A DNA stretch of 64,000 bases from Watersipora subatra (lineage: Eukaryota; Bryozoa; Gymnolaemata; Cheilostomatida; Watersiporidae), in NCBI RefSeq assembly GCF_963576615.1, contig NC_088710.1:20455114-20519113 (forward strand), read 5' to 3'. This document shows, piece by piece, positions 10,853 to 23,300 of the stretch. Numbering within the stretch: the stretch's first letter is position 1; each line of letters begins with the position of its first letter. A model generated the notes under the pieces. It worked only from the letters and a program-made list of their open reading frames with translations. It had not been told where the DNA came from and did no database searches. Both the position numbers and the translations under genes were made by a program.

Positions 10853-11983
10853 GTAGACTATTTATACAAAAAATTTCAAAATATGCATGGAACATTTTAA
10901 AATCTTTTGTTATGGTTTCTGAATGTATTCTTATCTGCAATTTATGATCTTTTTGGATGAAAGCAAAAAGCTGTGTATAGTGAAAGCTTCATCATCCTAC
11001 ACAGTCTAATAAACATCATCAGATACGTATATCAAAAACAATTGTAAAAAAAACGCTGTCCGGAGACACTCAACTGCTGTTGAAAGCCTTAGATACATGT
11101 AATGGTTTTTCTTTTGAAGCTGGGTGTATTATTTATTGCATTGGCTCTTTGGAACAGATTTCTTGTATAGAGAAAAACAGGACTAAGAAAGACTTGTGTG
11201 GCTTCATCTGAACGGCTAGTTGCTATACTAAAATTAGTCTAAAACTTGCCTAGTTTACTTTGATTGGTCATCAGGGTATTCTTTATCCTGTTCAACAAGA
11301 AACAACATTGATTAATCCCTATGTAACAGTAAAACTTGTAGCGTAGTTTTGCTAAAAGTAAAATATCAATCATATTCGCCTCATCTCAGATCAATTTCTA
11401 TATGATCTGCATCATGTTTTCATAATATATTTTTAGAAAAATAACACAAAGAATAAGTAATAACTTTTGTTGTTAAGTGTTTTAAGAATAAAAGCCAGGC
11501 AATACTTATTTTATTCATGCTGCTGTCAGCTATAAGACACCGCTGACTATGTTTAAGATATGATGCTGTCATGCATACATGACTCTTTATTTGGGTATAT
11601 CAATGGGATGCAGTGCCTCAAAATGGATTGCAATAGAGAAAATATGCTTAACTTGTGCTATAGTTCACAAATGTTGCATTTTAGTAAGTGTTTTGCATTG
11701 AATTACAGTACTTGGTGTATTATTACTCTATGGTTATTTAACCAAAAAGCACCTGACAGATGGATAATAGATTTTAACAGTTTTGTGAAAATTGTGTTTA
11801 AAATAGTTACTGTGTTATACGATTCATCATACATTATGTGATAGGCTTTATGTTAGTCACAGCTGGTGACTCTTCACTTCATAAAATGTTCCTACTTCTA
11901 CTTCATGTTGACAATAAAACAAGCTGCCAAGGCTTGAGACTGAAAGATTTGTCTGTCGTAAAGTGTGATACGTGTAATTGCAG
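10853..11983. other. Proposed second intron of the coiled-coil gene
   Basis: It is AT-rich with no recognisable elements. The open frame at 11560-11841 shows no family resemblance and is not called. Confidence 0.4.
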
Positions 11984-13249
11984 GAGCTGCTGGAGTCAGC
12001 GGAGACCTCTGAAAAGGTCAATCTACTGAGAGAACAAATAGAAGCATTTCAACAGAAGGTGCAACTGTGTCAGCAGTCATACAACCCAGCAATGGCAGCG
12101 GCTATGCTCAGTGCAGTTAAACTACCGACAGGTAGTTGCGCTAACTCTGTGTACGCTTTGAAACAGTACATACAGAATTTACCAGTTGATGCTGACAATT
12201 CACCACCGGCGATCTATGTCAGGTGGTACATCGCTAACATGGCCTATCTCAAAAGTTTGAAGATAAATTTTGATGAAAGGATATACGCTGCTTTAGTCAC
12301 TTACTACCAGAAGGAAAGGGCTCGAATTGAAACGCTGCCAAACTCAAAAGAAAACACAATTCTTTCTGAATTTAGAGCGCCTAGTGCTGCCTCGGTTCTC
12401 AAGTTTAAAGACGATTTGCCAGAAGTCAGCGATCTGTACGATTTTGCGGACGTAGAAAATATCTCGTCAAGATTAAAATACATACGCCAAAGATGGCAGT
12501 TGCTGATGGAAGATGAAATTGAGATAACTCCAACACTCTTCTCGTGCGACAGTCTGCAGCGAGTACCTGAAGGATGTCCGAAGGAAATAGATAGTCTTTT
12601 GCGGCTGGTTCCTGATTTACTAGTCAAGTGTGAGAAAGCGGGCTCCCTCGCTCTGCTCTGGTTGCAATGCGCATCGTCTAAGGCTATAGACATTCAGAGC
12701 AAATATAGTAAACTCGAGAGAGTTAAGTCGGTCCTCACTGAGAAGCTTTCAGGTTTGAGCGAAGAGATCGAGCAGGAAGAGATTGAGCTAGAAGCCAAGT
12801 CAACTGACCTAGAAACCCTTACTAGCAGAGAAGAACGTGCGAATGAAATTATGGCCAAATCACGACAAATCGACTACAACATAAAACAACTTGAAGAAAA
12901 AATTCGGAAACATCTGTTTAGAAATGGAAGCCTAATAGCCGACACATCACCCAATCATGAACTTTCTGCAGACCAACTTGAAGTGCTACGTTTGGAGAAA
13001 GAGAAGGAGTTGCTAATATTTGAAAAAGGCTTGCTGGAAGAAGACTTAGCAGTCGAGCTTGAAGTAAAACCAAACATAATAAGATTCACGGAACAAATTC
13101 AGGAGCACTGTGAAATCTTAGAACAAGACATTGACAACAAACGGCACGAAAAACAAGAAGTTGAATCAGCACTGATTCCAGTTTTAGCGGATCGCAATCA
13201 AACAGAAGCCAAACTCTCTGAAGATTCTCGAGGCAAAGAAACTCTTTGA
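11984..13249 (+). CDS. Large last exon, coiled-coil protein of unknown family
   Basis: An acceptor (GTGTAATTGCAG) precedes 1266 bases open to a TGA at 13247-13249. The frame has no ATG at its start, so it must be spliced to upstream exons; with 10729 and 7687 the product would be 488 residues. The exon encodes 421 residues. An N-terminal helix (Glu-Leu-Leu-Glu-Ser) comes first, then a mixed alpha-helical middle with conserved-looking Tyr/Trp positions (Tyr-Val-Arg-Trp-Tyr, Leu-Leu-Trp-Leu-Gln-Cys). From about residue 240 of the exon there are long charged heptad-like runs typical of coiled coil. Codon use and GC content are clearly above the flanks. Nothing identifies the family. A cytoskeletal or centrosome/kinetochore coiled-coil role is only a guess. 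Weak overall resemblance to augmin subunits is possible but unproven. Confidence 0.8.
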   Translation, partial: ELLESAETSEKVNLLREQIEAFQQKVQLCQQSYNPAMAAAMLSAVKLPTGSCANSVYALKQYIQNLPVDADNSPPAIYVRWYIANMAYLKSLKINFDERIYAALVTYYQKERARIETLPNSKENTILSEFRAPSAASVLKFKDDLPEVSDLYDFADVENISSRLKYIRQRWQLLMEDEIEITPTLFSCDSLQRVPEGCPKEIDSLLRLVPDLLVKCEKAGSLALLWLQCASSKAIDIQSKYSKLERVKSVLTEKLSGLSEEIEQEEIELEAKSTDLETLTSREERANEIMAKSRQIDYNIKQLEEKIRKHLFRNGSLIADTSPNHELSADQLEVLRLEKEKELLIFEKGLLEEDLAVELEVKPNIIRFTEQIQEHCEILEQDIDNKRHEKQEVESALIPVLADRNQTEAKLSEDSRGKETL

Positions 13250-13822
13250 AAGGATTTTCCAGAGCACAGAAACGGTCTATTCTCCAGAATATTTATCGAT
13301 GTAGTTAAAATCCTAAATGAGTTATTGTATTTAAAGCTACATCTATATTATGAGTTGTCAAGAACTCACTTTGAATGTCTTTCTTCAAAAATAGTATCAG
13401 CTGTTGTATACAAACATACTTAATGCCACAAGTTTGTATACTTAATATACAAACATACTTATACTGCAAGATATGACAACTTCTTGGCTACTGAGCACTG
13501 CTGAGTGAACATTGGCAACAGGGCTTATTCAGTGATCAAGTTATTCACTGTCATGGCATCAAAATAACCAATTACTTTGTTTTCCTGTTTCACTCACATA
13601 CCGTGCGTGTAGCATTGCTAGAAGTGAGTAGCCTGTGAAAATTTTTTATGTGCAAAAATCTTGGTTGAACTTTATGGAGCCAGCCCAAGAGTTTAATTAA
13701 TGATGACGTTTTCACGACAGATAAAAGGGTGGACGGAATTATTAGTTTTAGAACACATGATAAATGTTTAATATTCAATAATTAAACTCTATATCTAATA
13801 CAGTTGGCAATTATTTAATAAA
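13250..13822 (+). terminator. 3' UTR of the coiled-coil gene with AATAAA
   Basis: The stretch after the TGA has no coding content. AATAAA occurs at 13817-13822 in the context TTATTTAATAAAG, a plausible poly(A) signal. The 3' end position is inferred. Confidence 0.4.
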
Positions 13823-15246
13823 GAACATTGAGTCTTTCATATTCACAAAATATATGTTCTTATGAATTTCGTTTGATTTCATTTATTAGAAACCTTTTTC
13901 ATGTCCTATTACAATCGCAGAGTTTTACGTAACAACTTTTATAACACATAACATAGCAATAAGTGTATAACATAGTAAATTACACATGACATGTAGCATA
14001 TACATAACTATAACATACTTATTTTTATAGCATATAACCTTTTACACACAACTTTTATAACATATAACTTTTGTAATAACAAATTGTTACCTTATAACAG
14101 TGATGATGTTTGTGAAAGTTTTAATCTTTGATCAATACATAAGTTTTCATAGAGTTTATGTGTAACTAACTAGCGAGCTTTGGATTAAATGTTTAACAAC
14201 GGTAGTTCATTGAACTAGGCATTATGATAATCATATAAACATTATTTATGCACATTTTTTGTGATTTCCTACAAGCAATATTTTAAGAATGCTGATAAAT
14301 GTAATACTTTCGTTCTTAACAAACCGAAAAGCCATATTATAGAACCAAACTAATTCATTAATGCAACATTGTGTCTATAGCAAAACTTTTATCCCCAGTT
14401 GAAAGTTTGCCTGCTGTTGCATTGTGAAATATTCTTGTTACCAATTTGTCTAAAATAACTGCTCACTGTCACATATTTGTTGTGACTATTGCAGAATAGT
14501 CAAGATATACAAGAAGGTCATTAGTCATGACCAGTCATGTTATACGCTACAGAGTGGTCTTGACACAAGCAGAGGGTGGCGCACTCCAAACATGATCATC
14601 ATGAAGGTCAACGGAATTCGTGTACACAAACAGCGTACATGAAAAATTTATATGAAAACTCATAAAAATAAACGCATAAATATAGAGAGCAGTTGAACAG
14701 TTCCACGTTTTTGGAGTAATCATGTACTCTAAGACCCTTTGAGTGGCAATGATACATTATAACTATAATTACATGTCATGAGCCACAATAAGCACCTTTT
14801 AGTGTAGATGAGGATCTGTCGGGGCTGCCAGTGTTGAAGAAATCAACTCAGGCCTTAGTCAGGACATACAAGTTTGGTTAGCCCTTGCATTAGTAGTGTT
14901 TCTCTCGTGAGAGCTCTCTCTGCATGAGAGCAAAGGCAGTATTAATACATCTGGGAAAAGGCAGCAGTACAGAAACTGCCACATGAGAAATCAGTGATCA
15001 GCTCAAGGACCTTAATGGCACACCACCTTCCTGACACCACCAATGGTATTACATTCTCAGCCTGTTGTTTGGTGAGTCAAACACCATATTATTACGCTAT
15101 GACAGCGTCCTGATAACAGTACACTTCTGTACAAATAAATAAAGAGTAGATAATTCATATAACAAAATGAGATAATCAGCCGACAATTAAGGTTTTTATG
15201 CCATTGATACCAAAACCCTAGGTTACCTAGTTGAAGTTAATGAAGC
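13823..15246. other. Intergenic AT-rich DNA
   Basis: Simple AT-rich DNA with imperfect ACATA/ATAAC-type runs at about 13920-14080. I saw no exon and no clear mobile element. Confidence 0.4.
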
Positions 15247-15680
15247 CTACTTACCTACATAGTCTACTCATAAGGTTTTAGTAACATTAATTGACCTACA
15301 TATGTTACTCATAAGGTTCTATTAACATCAATTGACCTACATAGGCTACTCCTAAGGTTTTAGTAACATCAATTGGCCTACATTGGCCACTTCTAGGGTT
15401 CAAGAAACATCAATTGACCTACATAGGCTACTCCTAAGGTTCTAGTAACCTCAATTGACCTACATTGGCTACTTCTAGGGTTCAAGAAACATCAATTGAT
15501 CTACATAGCCTCCTCCTAAGGTTCTTGCAACATCAATTTACCTACATATGCTATTCCTGAGGTTTTAGTAACATCAATTGACCTGCATAAGGTATTCCCC
15601 AAGTTCTAGTAACATCAATTGACCTACGTAGACCACGCCTAAATTTTTATTAACATCTGTTACCCTACATAGACTATTAT
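15247..15680. repeat. Imperfect 41-bp minisatellite, main block
   Basis: About ten units of the type ctacataggctactcctaag plus gttctagtaacatcaattgac run head to tail with point differences. The same unit resumes at about 16192, so the array was split by the GC-richer block between. Confidence 0.85.
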
Positions 15681-16191
15681 AAAGGATCTGCTGCAACCCT
15701 TTACTGCTTCACAAACAACTACACCACTTTGAGTATGTAAGGCAATATATTTTCGCAAATATATAAATATTTCCTGTGAATGTGTATGCTCAAGAGACAA
15801 CTGCATGAAATAAGTCTTTCCTTTGCTCTGCCAACCACTGCTTCACGGGCTCCATTTAAATAATAAATGTTAGCAGGCTCCGTCCCTTTGCCGGGAAGGC
15901 TGACTCGGTGGTAGGTCGGTCTTTCATCTGCCGGTTCGGTAACAGGTCGGTTATTTCATCTGTCACCTCGTAAGCAGATTGATCTTGCTCTTGCCAGCTC
16001 GGTGGTTGGCCTGGCTAACCTTACCAGCCATCAGCCAGCTGTACTTTCGGGCCGGCTTGGTCCCACCTTGCCTTGGTCTGGCAGAGCATATCCGAGTCTC
16101 TAGCAGCTCGAAGAGACCGGGTCGTCCTCTTAGTACAGTCGGCCGGTTAAAATAGCCCTCCTTGGCCCGGCTATCATCCGCCGCCACACTA
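15681..16191. other. GC-rich block inserted in the 41-bp minisatellite
   Basis: From about 15840 to 16190 the base composition jumps to GC-rich, with diverged internal repeats of ctcggtggtaggtcggtc / cggttcggtaacaggtcggt followed by TTTCATCTG. A minus-strand open frame at 15963-16187 (74 codons) is present but has no family signature. The abrupt change within an AT-rich satellite suggests an inserted repeat element. Confidence 0.5.
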
Positions 16192-16360
16192 TTAAGTTTT
16201 TAGTAACATCTATTGACCTACATAGGCTACTCCTAAGGGCTGCATAACATAAAACCAACTGACCCTTGCAGTTTGTCTAAGATTCTAGTGAAATCAGCTG
16301 ACCTATATAGGCTGCTCATAACATTCTATCAAAACCAACTGATCCACACAGCTTGACGCA
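16192..16360. repeat. 41-bp minisatellite, second block
   Basis: Units resume with ttagtaacatctattgacct and acataggctactcctaag, then decay to the right. It matches the block at 15247-15680. Confidence 0.7.
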
Positions 16361-17200
16361 GGTTACTCCCAAGAGCTCGATGCTTGTGGATGCATACTGG
16401 GTATAGTTTCCTAACCTTTTTAGAAAGAGTATCACAAATTGAAGAAAAGATTTTAAGAGCTAATTTGCAGAAGCTGATCTAACCAATTGTGATCGTTTAT
16501 GATTTAACAATAAAAGAGGTCTTGCTAGCCTTAGAACCATCAACACACTCAATATCTCCTGCTCTCCAATTGGCAATAAAAGGCTTGTCAATTTTCTTTT
16601 TGTTATGAATTATTATTGCTCATTGAACAGAACAATAAAGATGGGCTGTAATTTCAAGCAAAAGAAATACTTTTTAAACGCGTTATTTAAGAGTGGGGTA
16701 GTTGTCCTACAGAAGCAATTGCCGGAGGCGGCAATTGCCCAGGGAGTAATTTTTTGGAGGGAGTTCTCCTAGAACCGCAATGGAGACGTGTAATCACTGA
16801 AATACTTCAAGCCAATATCCTTGTCTAAGTTTGTAAGCCAAGTTGTTTATTATTATAACATGCGAGCATAAAGATGGGTATTACCTGGCATACAGCCATT
16901 GCATGTATTTGACAGTGACTACATACATACATATGTGACAAATACTTCCTCCAAAATAAGTATCTCAGTCCTACTTAACTGATGCTGACGCAGTTGTATG
17001 TTTAAATGGAACTATTTAAATAAAGAAATGATTGCACCGGTTACTAATAGTCCTGGCATAACATATATGATGTGCAAGTCTATTTACAACTAAACGGTTT
17101 CTTCTTCAGGAGAAAACAAGTTTAATAAGGTATTTGTTAATAAAAATACTGAAGTGAAAAATATAGAGTGAAAAATGTAAAGCCCGAATGAACTCTTCGT
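16361..17200 (-). other. Downstream flank and possible 3' UTR of MAD1
   Basis: No coding content. Read on the minus strand, AATAAA occurs at 16851-16846, about 350 bases beyond the MAD1 stop codon; it is a possible poly(A) signal. The rest is unremarkable. Confidence 0.35.
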
Positions 17201-17365
17201 CTACATTGTGGAGGTTAATAGAGATGACTGTTTGTAGAGGTCAATTGTGAGTGTACTAAGAAATACTGGTATAGAATTTTGATTATGTAAATGTTCTTCG
17301 GCAAGGTCTACTAGTGTTGATGCATAAGCTGTCTCCAGTAACTGCAGTTCTCCATCTTCTGACTC
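17201..17365 (-). CDS. MAD1L1: MAD1 exon 14, C-terminal domain part 2 (residues 667-720)
   Basis: Acceptor GATATTTGCAG; TAG stop at 17203-17201. It encodes Leu-Gln-Leu-Leu-Glu-Thr, then His-Leu-His-Asn-Gln-Asn-Ser-Ile-Pro-Val-Phe-Leu-Ser-Thr-Leu-Thr, nearly the same as the conserved MAD1 end (Ser-Ile-Pro-Ala-Phe-Leu-Ser-Ser-Leu-Thr). Confidence 0.95.
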   Translation of the reverse strand, partial: ESEDGELQLLETAYASTLVDLAEEHLHNQNSIPVFLSTLTIDLYKQSSLLTSTM

Positions 17366-20300
17366 CTGCAAATATCTACCAGCTATCAAGCGTGTGTAAC
17401 AGGTGTCACAGGTGGGCAACATTCTAGCATTGCGTGTCAAGCGATGGAACACAAACACAAAGTTATTGGATTGGCAACACATAACAAGTGCCAGTGAGTG
17501 TCATAGTTAAGCAAGACAGAGAGAAGTACGCTCAAGTGTCTCCAACACCACCAAAATTTACAACAACATACAATGTATATTGGAAACTAAATGATCGCAA
17601 ATGGTTAAGATTTGGTCCTTTACTTTCGGGCTAACATTTTTTGGTTACAGCAAGTTCTTCGGACAAAACTGAAAACACTTAAAACGAAACCCTAGTAATG
17701 CGCCAAACACCGATATATGAATGGTAAAGAAACCAGGACCTGGAAGAGGAGGAAGTCATCAGGCGAGTTGGAGTACATGTGCATGAGCTTGTACTGCTTA
17801 CTCTTTGGCACATCTAACCGATAGCCAGTCAGCTGGTAGACAATTTGACGAAACTCGAGGCTTGTGACTCGGCACATCTCCATCAGCTTTTCATAGCGCT
17901 TTTCGCTGCTCGCCAAACGCCCCTTCAACTCTGCATTAATAAGGGAAGGGCATTAACATTGACTTAAAAGTTATGTGTCTGCGTATTTACAATTAGTAAG
18001 TTCCCATAGAGAGATAGTGTAGTGACACCTGGGTGCACCAGTGCTGAAGTGCTACACTAGGCGAACAAGCAGATCATGTTTCCATAGGATGCTATAGTAG
18101 AACGATGGTTGTGTGATGCCTTATGTCAAGGCTACTTACTATGGCATTATTTGTTATGCACGTAATACTAGTTAATCAGTAGCTTCTATCACTACTACAT
18201 CAATCTATAATACAACAAACTACCCTGCTGCTCATGTATTCACTGCGTGGCAGAGACCGTTCCTTGTAGTAGGAAGTACGTGTTAATTTTTATTTTGCTC
18301 AAGCTGAATCACTGCCAAATGAAATGATATCAACTAGAAATTCCCCTGTCATACAGCCCATGATCAAAGAGATAATGGAAAAAAGAAAGGGTACTGCCGG
18401 TTGAGAAATGCAATATTAGCAGTCAAATGGCACTGCAGTGTAATAGGAGAACTGCAATGGTAGCTGTAATGTACTGGGTGTTATTATGTACAACAAACAG
18501 CAATAATGAAAGGAAATGTTATGTTTATATCTCTCCCTGCAATAGGAGAAATGCAATATTAGAAGTAAAATGGCAAGCTGCTGTGTAATATACACAGGTT
18601 GGGGAGGCTGTATATCATTGGTCATAGCAACCAATATCAAGGAGTTGTGATATCTATCTAGATTTCAGTATTTATATCTAAGAAATTATGTTGAATTTAC
18701 AAATCTAAACAGATTTTAGCTGGTTGTCATAAAAATAGATGTGTATCTATAAGAAAATGTAGGCCTATTACTTAATTTTGCGGATAATAAAAACGGCTTG
18801 GCAGTACCGCGACATTGGGCACAGCCACAGTATCATCAACAAAATCTTTAGAAAAATAATACCAGTAACATATTGCACATCATCGGTCATTATATACTTC
18901 GATCTTATAAATTCAAATGATTATTATTCTTATAACTAAATCTTACATGTATAATAATCTTATAAAATCAAACAGTTATTCTTACAATTAAATATTGTAA
19001 CAATCTTATAAGAATCGTTAGAAAAATATCATCGTCATTTTCTTTACTTTCACTGCTTTGGACATCAGTTGGAATACCAAAGTACTCATTATAAGTGTCC
19101 AAAATGTCAGAGTCCAGAAGAATCGGCAAAAAAGAAATGATTACTTTTCAGTACTTCTACGTTAATTACAGAAACCTTTGACAATTGGACAATGCCATAG
19201 ACTGATAAAATGTGCACGTTTTTCTCGTGAAATGCACACGACTTAATGGTTCTACTCTCTGTCGCACGGCCTTATCAGCGTTTCATTGGCCGGTCTTAAT
19301 TTTGATTAAAAAAGGCTTGTCAAGATTTTATTGCGGCTTTAGGCCAAATTTATCTGTATATTTATGTATAATCCGATCAGATGGGTTAGTTTTAGGATAT
19401 TGCATCAACTTTTCAAAGACTTGGTAACATATTTATATATGTTTATATGTGTTTTGTATCATTATTATGCTTAAATGACTCTACACAAAAATGGTTAAAT
19501 TTTTTGATGGGATTTCGGTACAAGAGTTTGGTGACGGCCGTTGACGGATAATTTTTCGGGAGTTGTGTGCGCATATTCATTTATCATAAAGCTCCCAAAC
19601 AATCGCTTCGCTCGTGTTTGGTCGTGGGAAAATAATGAAAATAACCGAAGTGTGACCCTATTGGTTTCCAAAGCCGTTTCCATGGCACAAAGATGGCACA
19701 TCACACGGGTGTTTCACTTCCAAACAGCAACACTGAATCATGAGAGATAATGATAGAGCCGACTGTTTCTAGGATGACATTCCGACACCACATGGGGATG
19801 TATCGCTACGCTATCACTCTATAGAAACTAGGTGAATGACAAACTATTGAAAGGTATCCAAGTCGCATGGTATAGTTCTAATCATCAAACATTGCTAACT
19901 GAAAAAACCATCTGGCATGCTCAAAAATATGAGCTATTGTTTTAGTTTACAGTATTAAAAACAAAAGCATGAAATTTTAGAGGGCTGGTTGTGTGAGGGT
20001 TATATAGTTGGATAGAAAGATGATCATAGTGCAGCACCACTGAGATCTGTAAGGCTGAAAAGTAAACAATCACCTTTGAGCTGTTGATTCTCCTGGGCAG
20101 AGGGAGCCTTTAGATTCGCCTCAACCTGAGCAGTCACATCATGGGCTTCTGCTAAATTCTGTTCAAGCACTCTGATTCGCTCACGCAGTCTCTTATTGTC
20201 CTCTTGCAGCAGCCGCACTTCTTCAGCTCGATTCTGCTGTGCCTTAGAAACTGGGTTTCTCGTCAGATGCAGCACCTTGGTCTTTGTTGGGTCATATTCT

Positions 20301-23300
20301 CCCTGTCACGTGAGACAGTAAAATCACAGGCTATGAACTTACTGTCCGTGTGGCATCACATAAGCTGATTGACCAAACATGCTGCGAGAATAACAATGAG
20401 TCAACAGCCTTGAGGAAAAGGCAAGTAACGTAGACAGGAGAAAAGCTCGTACCTGCATGTCCCTTTGCTCTATTCTAGCCTCCAAGATGTCTCGTTCTTG
20501 TATAACTTTTTCACACTGTCTCTCTAACTTCTCCACTTTCTCTCTCAACTCAAGTAGCTGGCATCGATCAACTTCTGCTGCCGAGCTCTCCTTGGTAGAC
20601 TGAGAGGCAGCAGCGAAGCTGGACTTGAGCTAAGAATTAATCAGACTAAATTCATAGACACTCAGAGCAGTCATGGAAGCAGTCAGCGATCGGTGGTGCA
20701 CCTCACAAATGGGAACAACACAGATCATCCATAAGGCGGTATATGAAGCCTCCAGTTCATGGGATCAGTAAGAGTTTGCTGAGAGGGCCACTCGTTACTT
20801 CTTGTAATCAACTCAACTAATTGACTCGCTACAGGTCCTCTAAGCCCGTGGTTCTTAACCTTGTAGGACATACTAAACCAGTTTCAAACCAAACCCAAAA
20901 TTTCAGCCAAACCCTTCTTTATTAAAAAAATAAAATATGATTATTTTATATTTAAGAAATTAAGACATGTATATGTTTGCTTTGTGTGCAAGATGAAATG
21001 TGTTCAAAGAACAAAATCAATACTATTTATTAACTCACAACAAACTACATATCTTTTCATAAAGACTTGACTGTGTAAATCAGTGTGACTTCTGCCGCTG
21101 GCTTTACGAGACCTCCACTGACCCACTGAGACTGACTCAATGAACCGATGGGGGTTCGATCGAGCCTACATTAAAAACCACTGCTCTAAACTAACGAAAA
21201 TATAGTTTACACATGTATTTGACAAAGAGGTGAGTGCCTAAGCCTTTGATCAGTTTTAATGTACATTTTAACTAGTTTCACGATACAAACAAGTTTATTA
21301 TAAATGGAGCCGTGGTTAAAATATGGAGTCTCCTTCGATACATGAAAAGATAACAGAATGCAATGAGTGTGAGTGTCAATGTTAACATTAATGTCAATGT
21401 TAACATTAATGTCAATGTTAGCGTTAATGTCAATGTTAACGTTAATGTCAATGTTAACGTTAATGTCAATGTTAACGTTAATGTCAATGTTAACGTTAAT
21501 GTCAATGTTAACATTAATGTCAATGTTAACATTAATGACAATGTTAGCGTTAATGTCAATGTTAGCGTTAATGTCAATGTTAACGTTAATGTCAATGTTA
21601 ACATTAATGTCAATGTTAACGTTAATGTCAATGTTAACATTAATGTCAATGTTAACGTTAATGTCAATGTTAACATTAATGTCAATGTTAACGTTAATGT
21701 CAATGTTAACGTTAATGTCAATGTTAACGTTAATGTCAATGTTAATCCTTCAGAGGCTAACTGACCAGAGCGGTACTGTTGATATTACAACTCAATGTTT
21801 TCTCTTCAAATAGCTATAACAACAAATCATCATTTTTTCGTAATCACCGCGTATCTAAAAACAAAGTTACTTTTACTTGTTTCAGAGGCTAATGCAGGGC
21901 TGAAACGAAGAAGAAGGAATCAAAGGCAAAAGATTACTTGCTCAAGTTTCAGCTTGAGGTCACAGCACTCCTGAGTCTTAGCTCGCACTTCTTCCTCTAG
22001 TTGCTTGTTGGCTTCACCCGCTCGCTCGACCATTCTCTGCAGCTGAAATGATTTGTCTCTCTCCGATGGCACGACCTCCCTCGTCACATCAACATCGTAC
22101 GACTGCACTATCTTTTTATAGCCGTCTCTTTCCTGCTTACCAAGTTAAACAAATCAACCATAACTTAGTACACTCTGACCGATTTAGATTAATATCAATA
22201 ATAACATCAATAACAAAAGCTAAACTGTTTGCCACTCTCCTGAATATTCTTTTTTTCAGTCAATCATGACAGAAACAGTAAGAATGAAGTCATATTTTTA
22301 TACCAGCTAGTGATAATCAGTGATGCTTGACAACTCAACAGATATGTATATATAACTCTATATATATGTATATATAACTCTCTATATATGTATATATAAC
22401 TCTATATATATGTATATATAACTCTCTATATATGTATATATAACTCTATATATATGTATATATAACTCTATATATATGTATATATAACTCTATATATATG
22501 TATATATAACTCTATATATATGTATATATAACTCTATATATATGTATATATAACTCTATATATATGTATATATAACTCTATATATATGTATATATAACTC
22601 TATATATATGTATATATAACTCTATATATATGTATATATAACTCTATATATATGTATATATAACTCTATATATATGTATATATAACTCTATATATATGTA
22701 TATATAACTATATAACTTTATTAGCAGTAATTTCATTTTAAATAGAAATGCGTTTCAAATTATGCAATGCAACAATAATAAAACAAACAAAAAGGGGAAC
22801 AGCCAATAAAATTTAAATCTTAACTGTCACGTACAGCTTTCATCGTTTTTTCTAGGTAAATCAGACACGCTAATTCCGATTTTGTACTCAAAATAAAGAT
22901 TGATCCACTAACTTTCAAAGTCATGAAGGCTTTTTTACAACGCTTCAATATCGGTCTCGAAAACAACACAATCGACACAACAAGCTCCGCCCTTAAACAT
23001 GTGATGCATGCTAGCTTTTTAGGAATGGAAGTTGGAGATGTTTAGTCGATTTAGAATAATAGAGATGGGTGTCTTAAAAGCCATTATTATCGAAATTCAG
23101 CCTTCAAAATAATCTGAGTATTTTATGAATGGTAGATAAGCTATTTAACATTGCTCGTAGCTTGTTACAGGATGTTCAATAGGCTGCTCGTCAAGAAAAA
23201 TAAGCTCAAATAAGCGCGATAATCCCGCTAGCTTGTGATAAAATCGCGCTTTTTTGAGCTCATTTTTCTCGGTGTCAGCCTATTAAACATCCTGTTACAA

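Noticed and set aside
12304..12693. 129-codon minus-strand frame
   Set aside because: It is antisense to the clear coding exon at 11984-13249.
14820..15110. Possible retroelement gag/pol fragment
   Set aside because: Scattered codons look protein-like, but no motif of any family could be fixed.
21278..21813. Three overlapping open frames of simple dipeptide or hexapeptide repeats
   Set aside because: They are a by-product of the 18-bp array; all frames lack stops because the unit lacks them.
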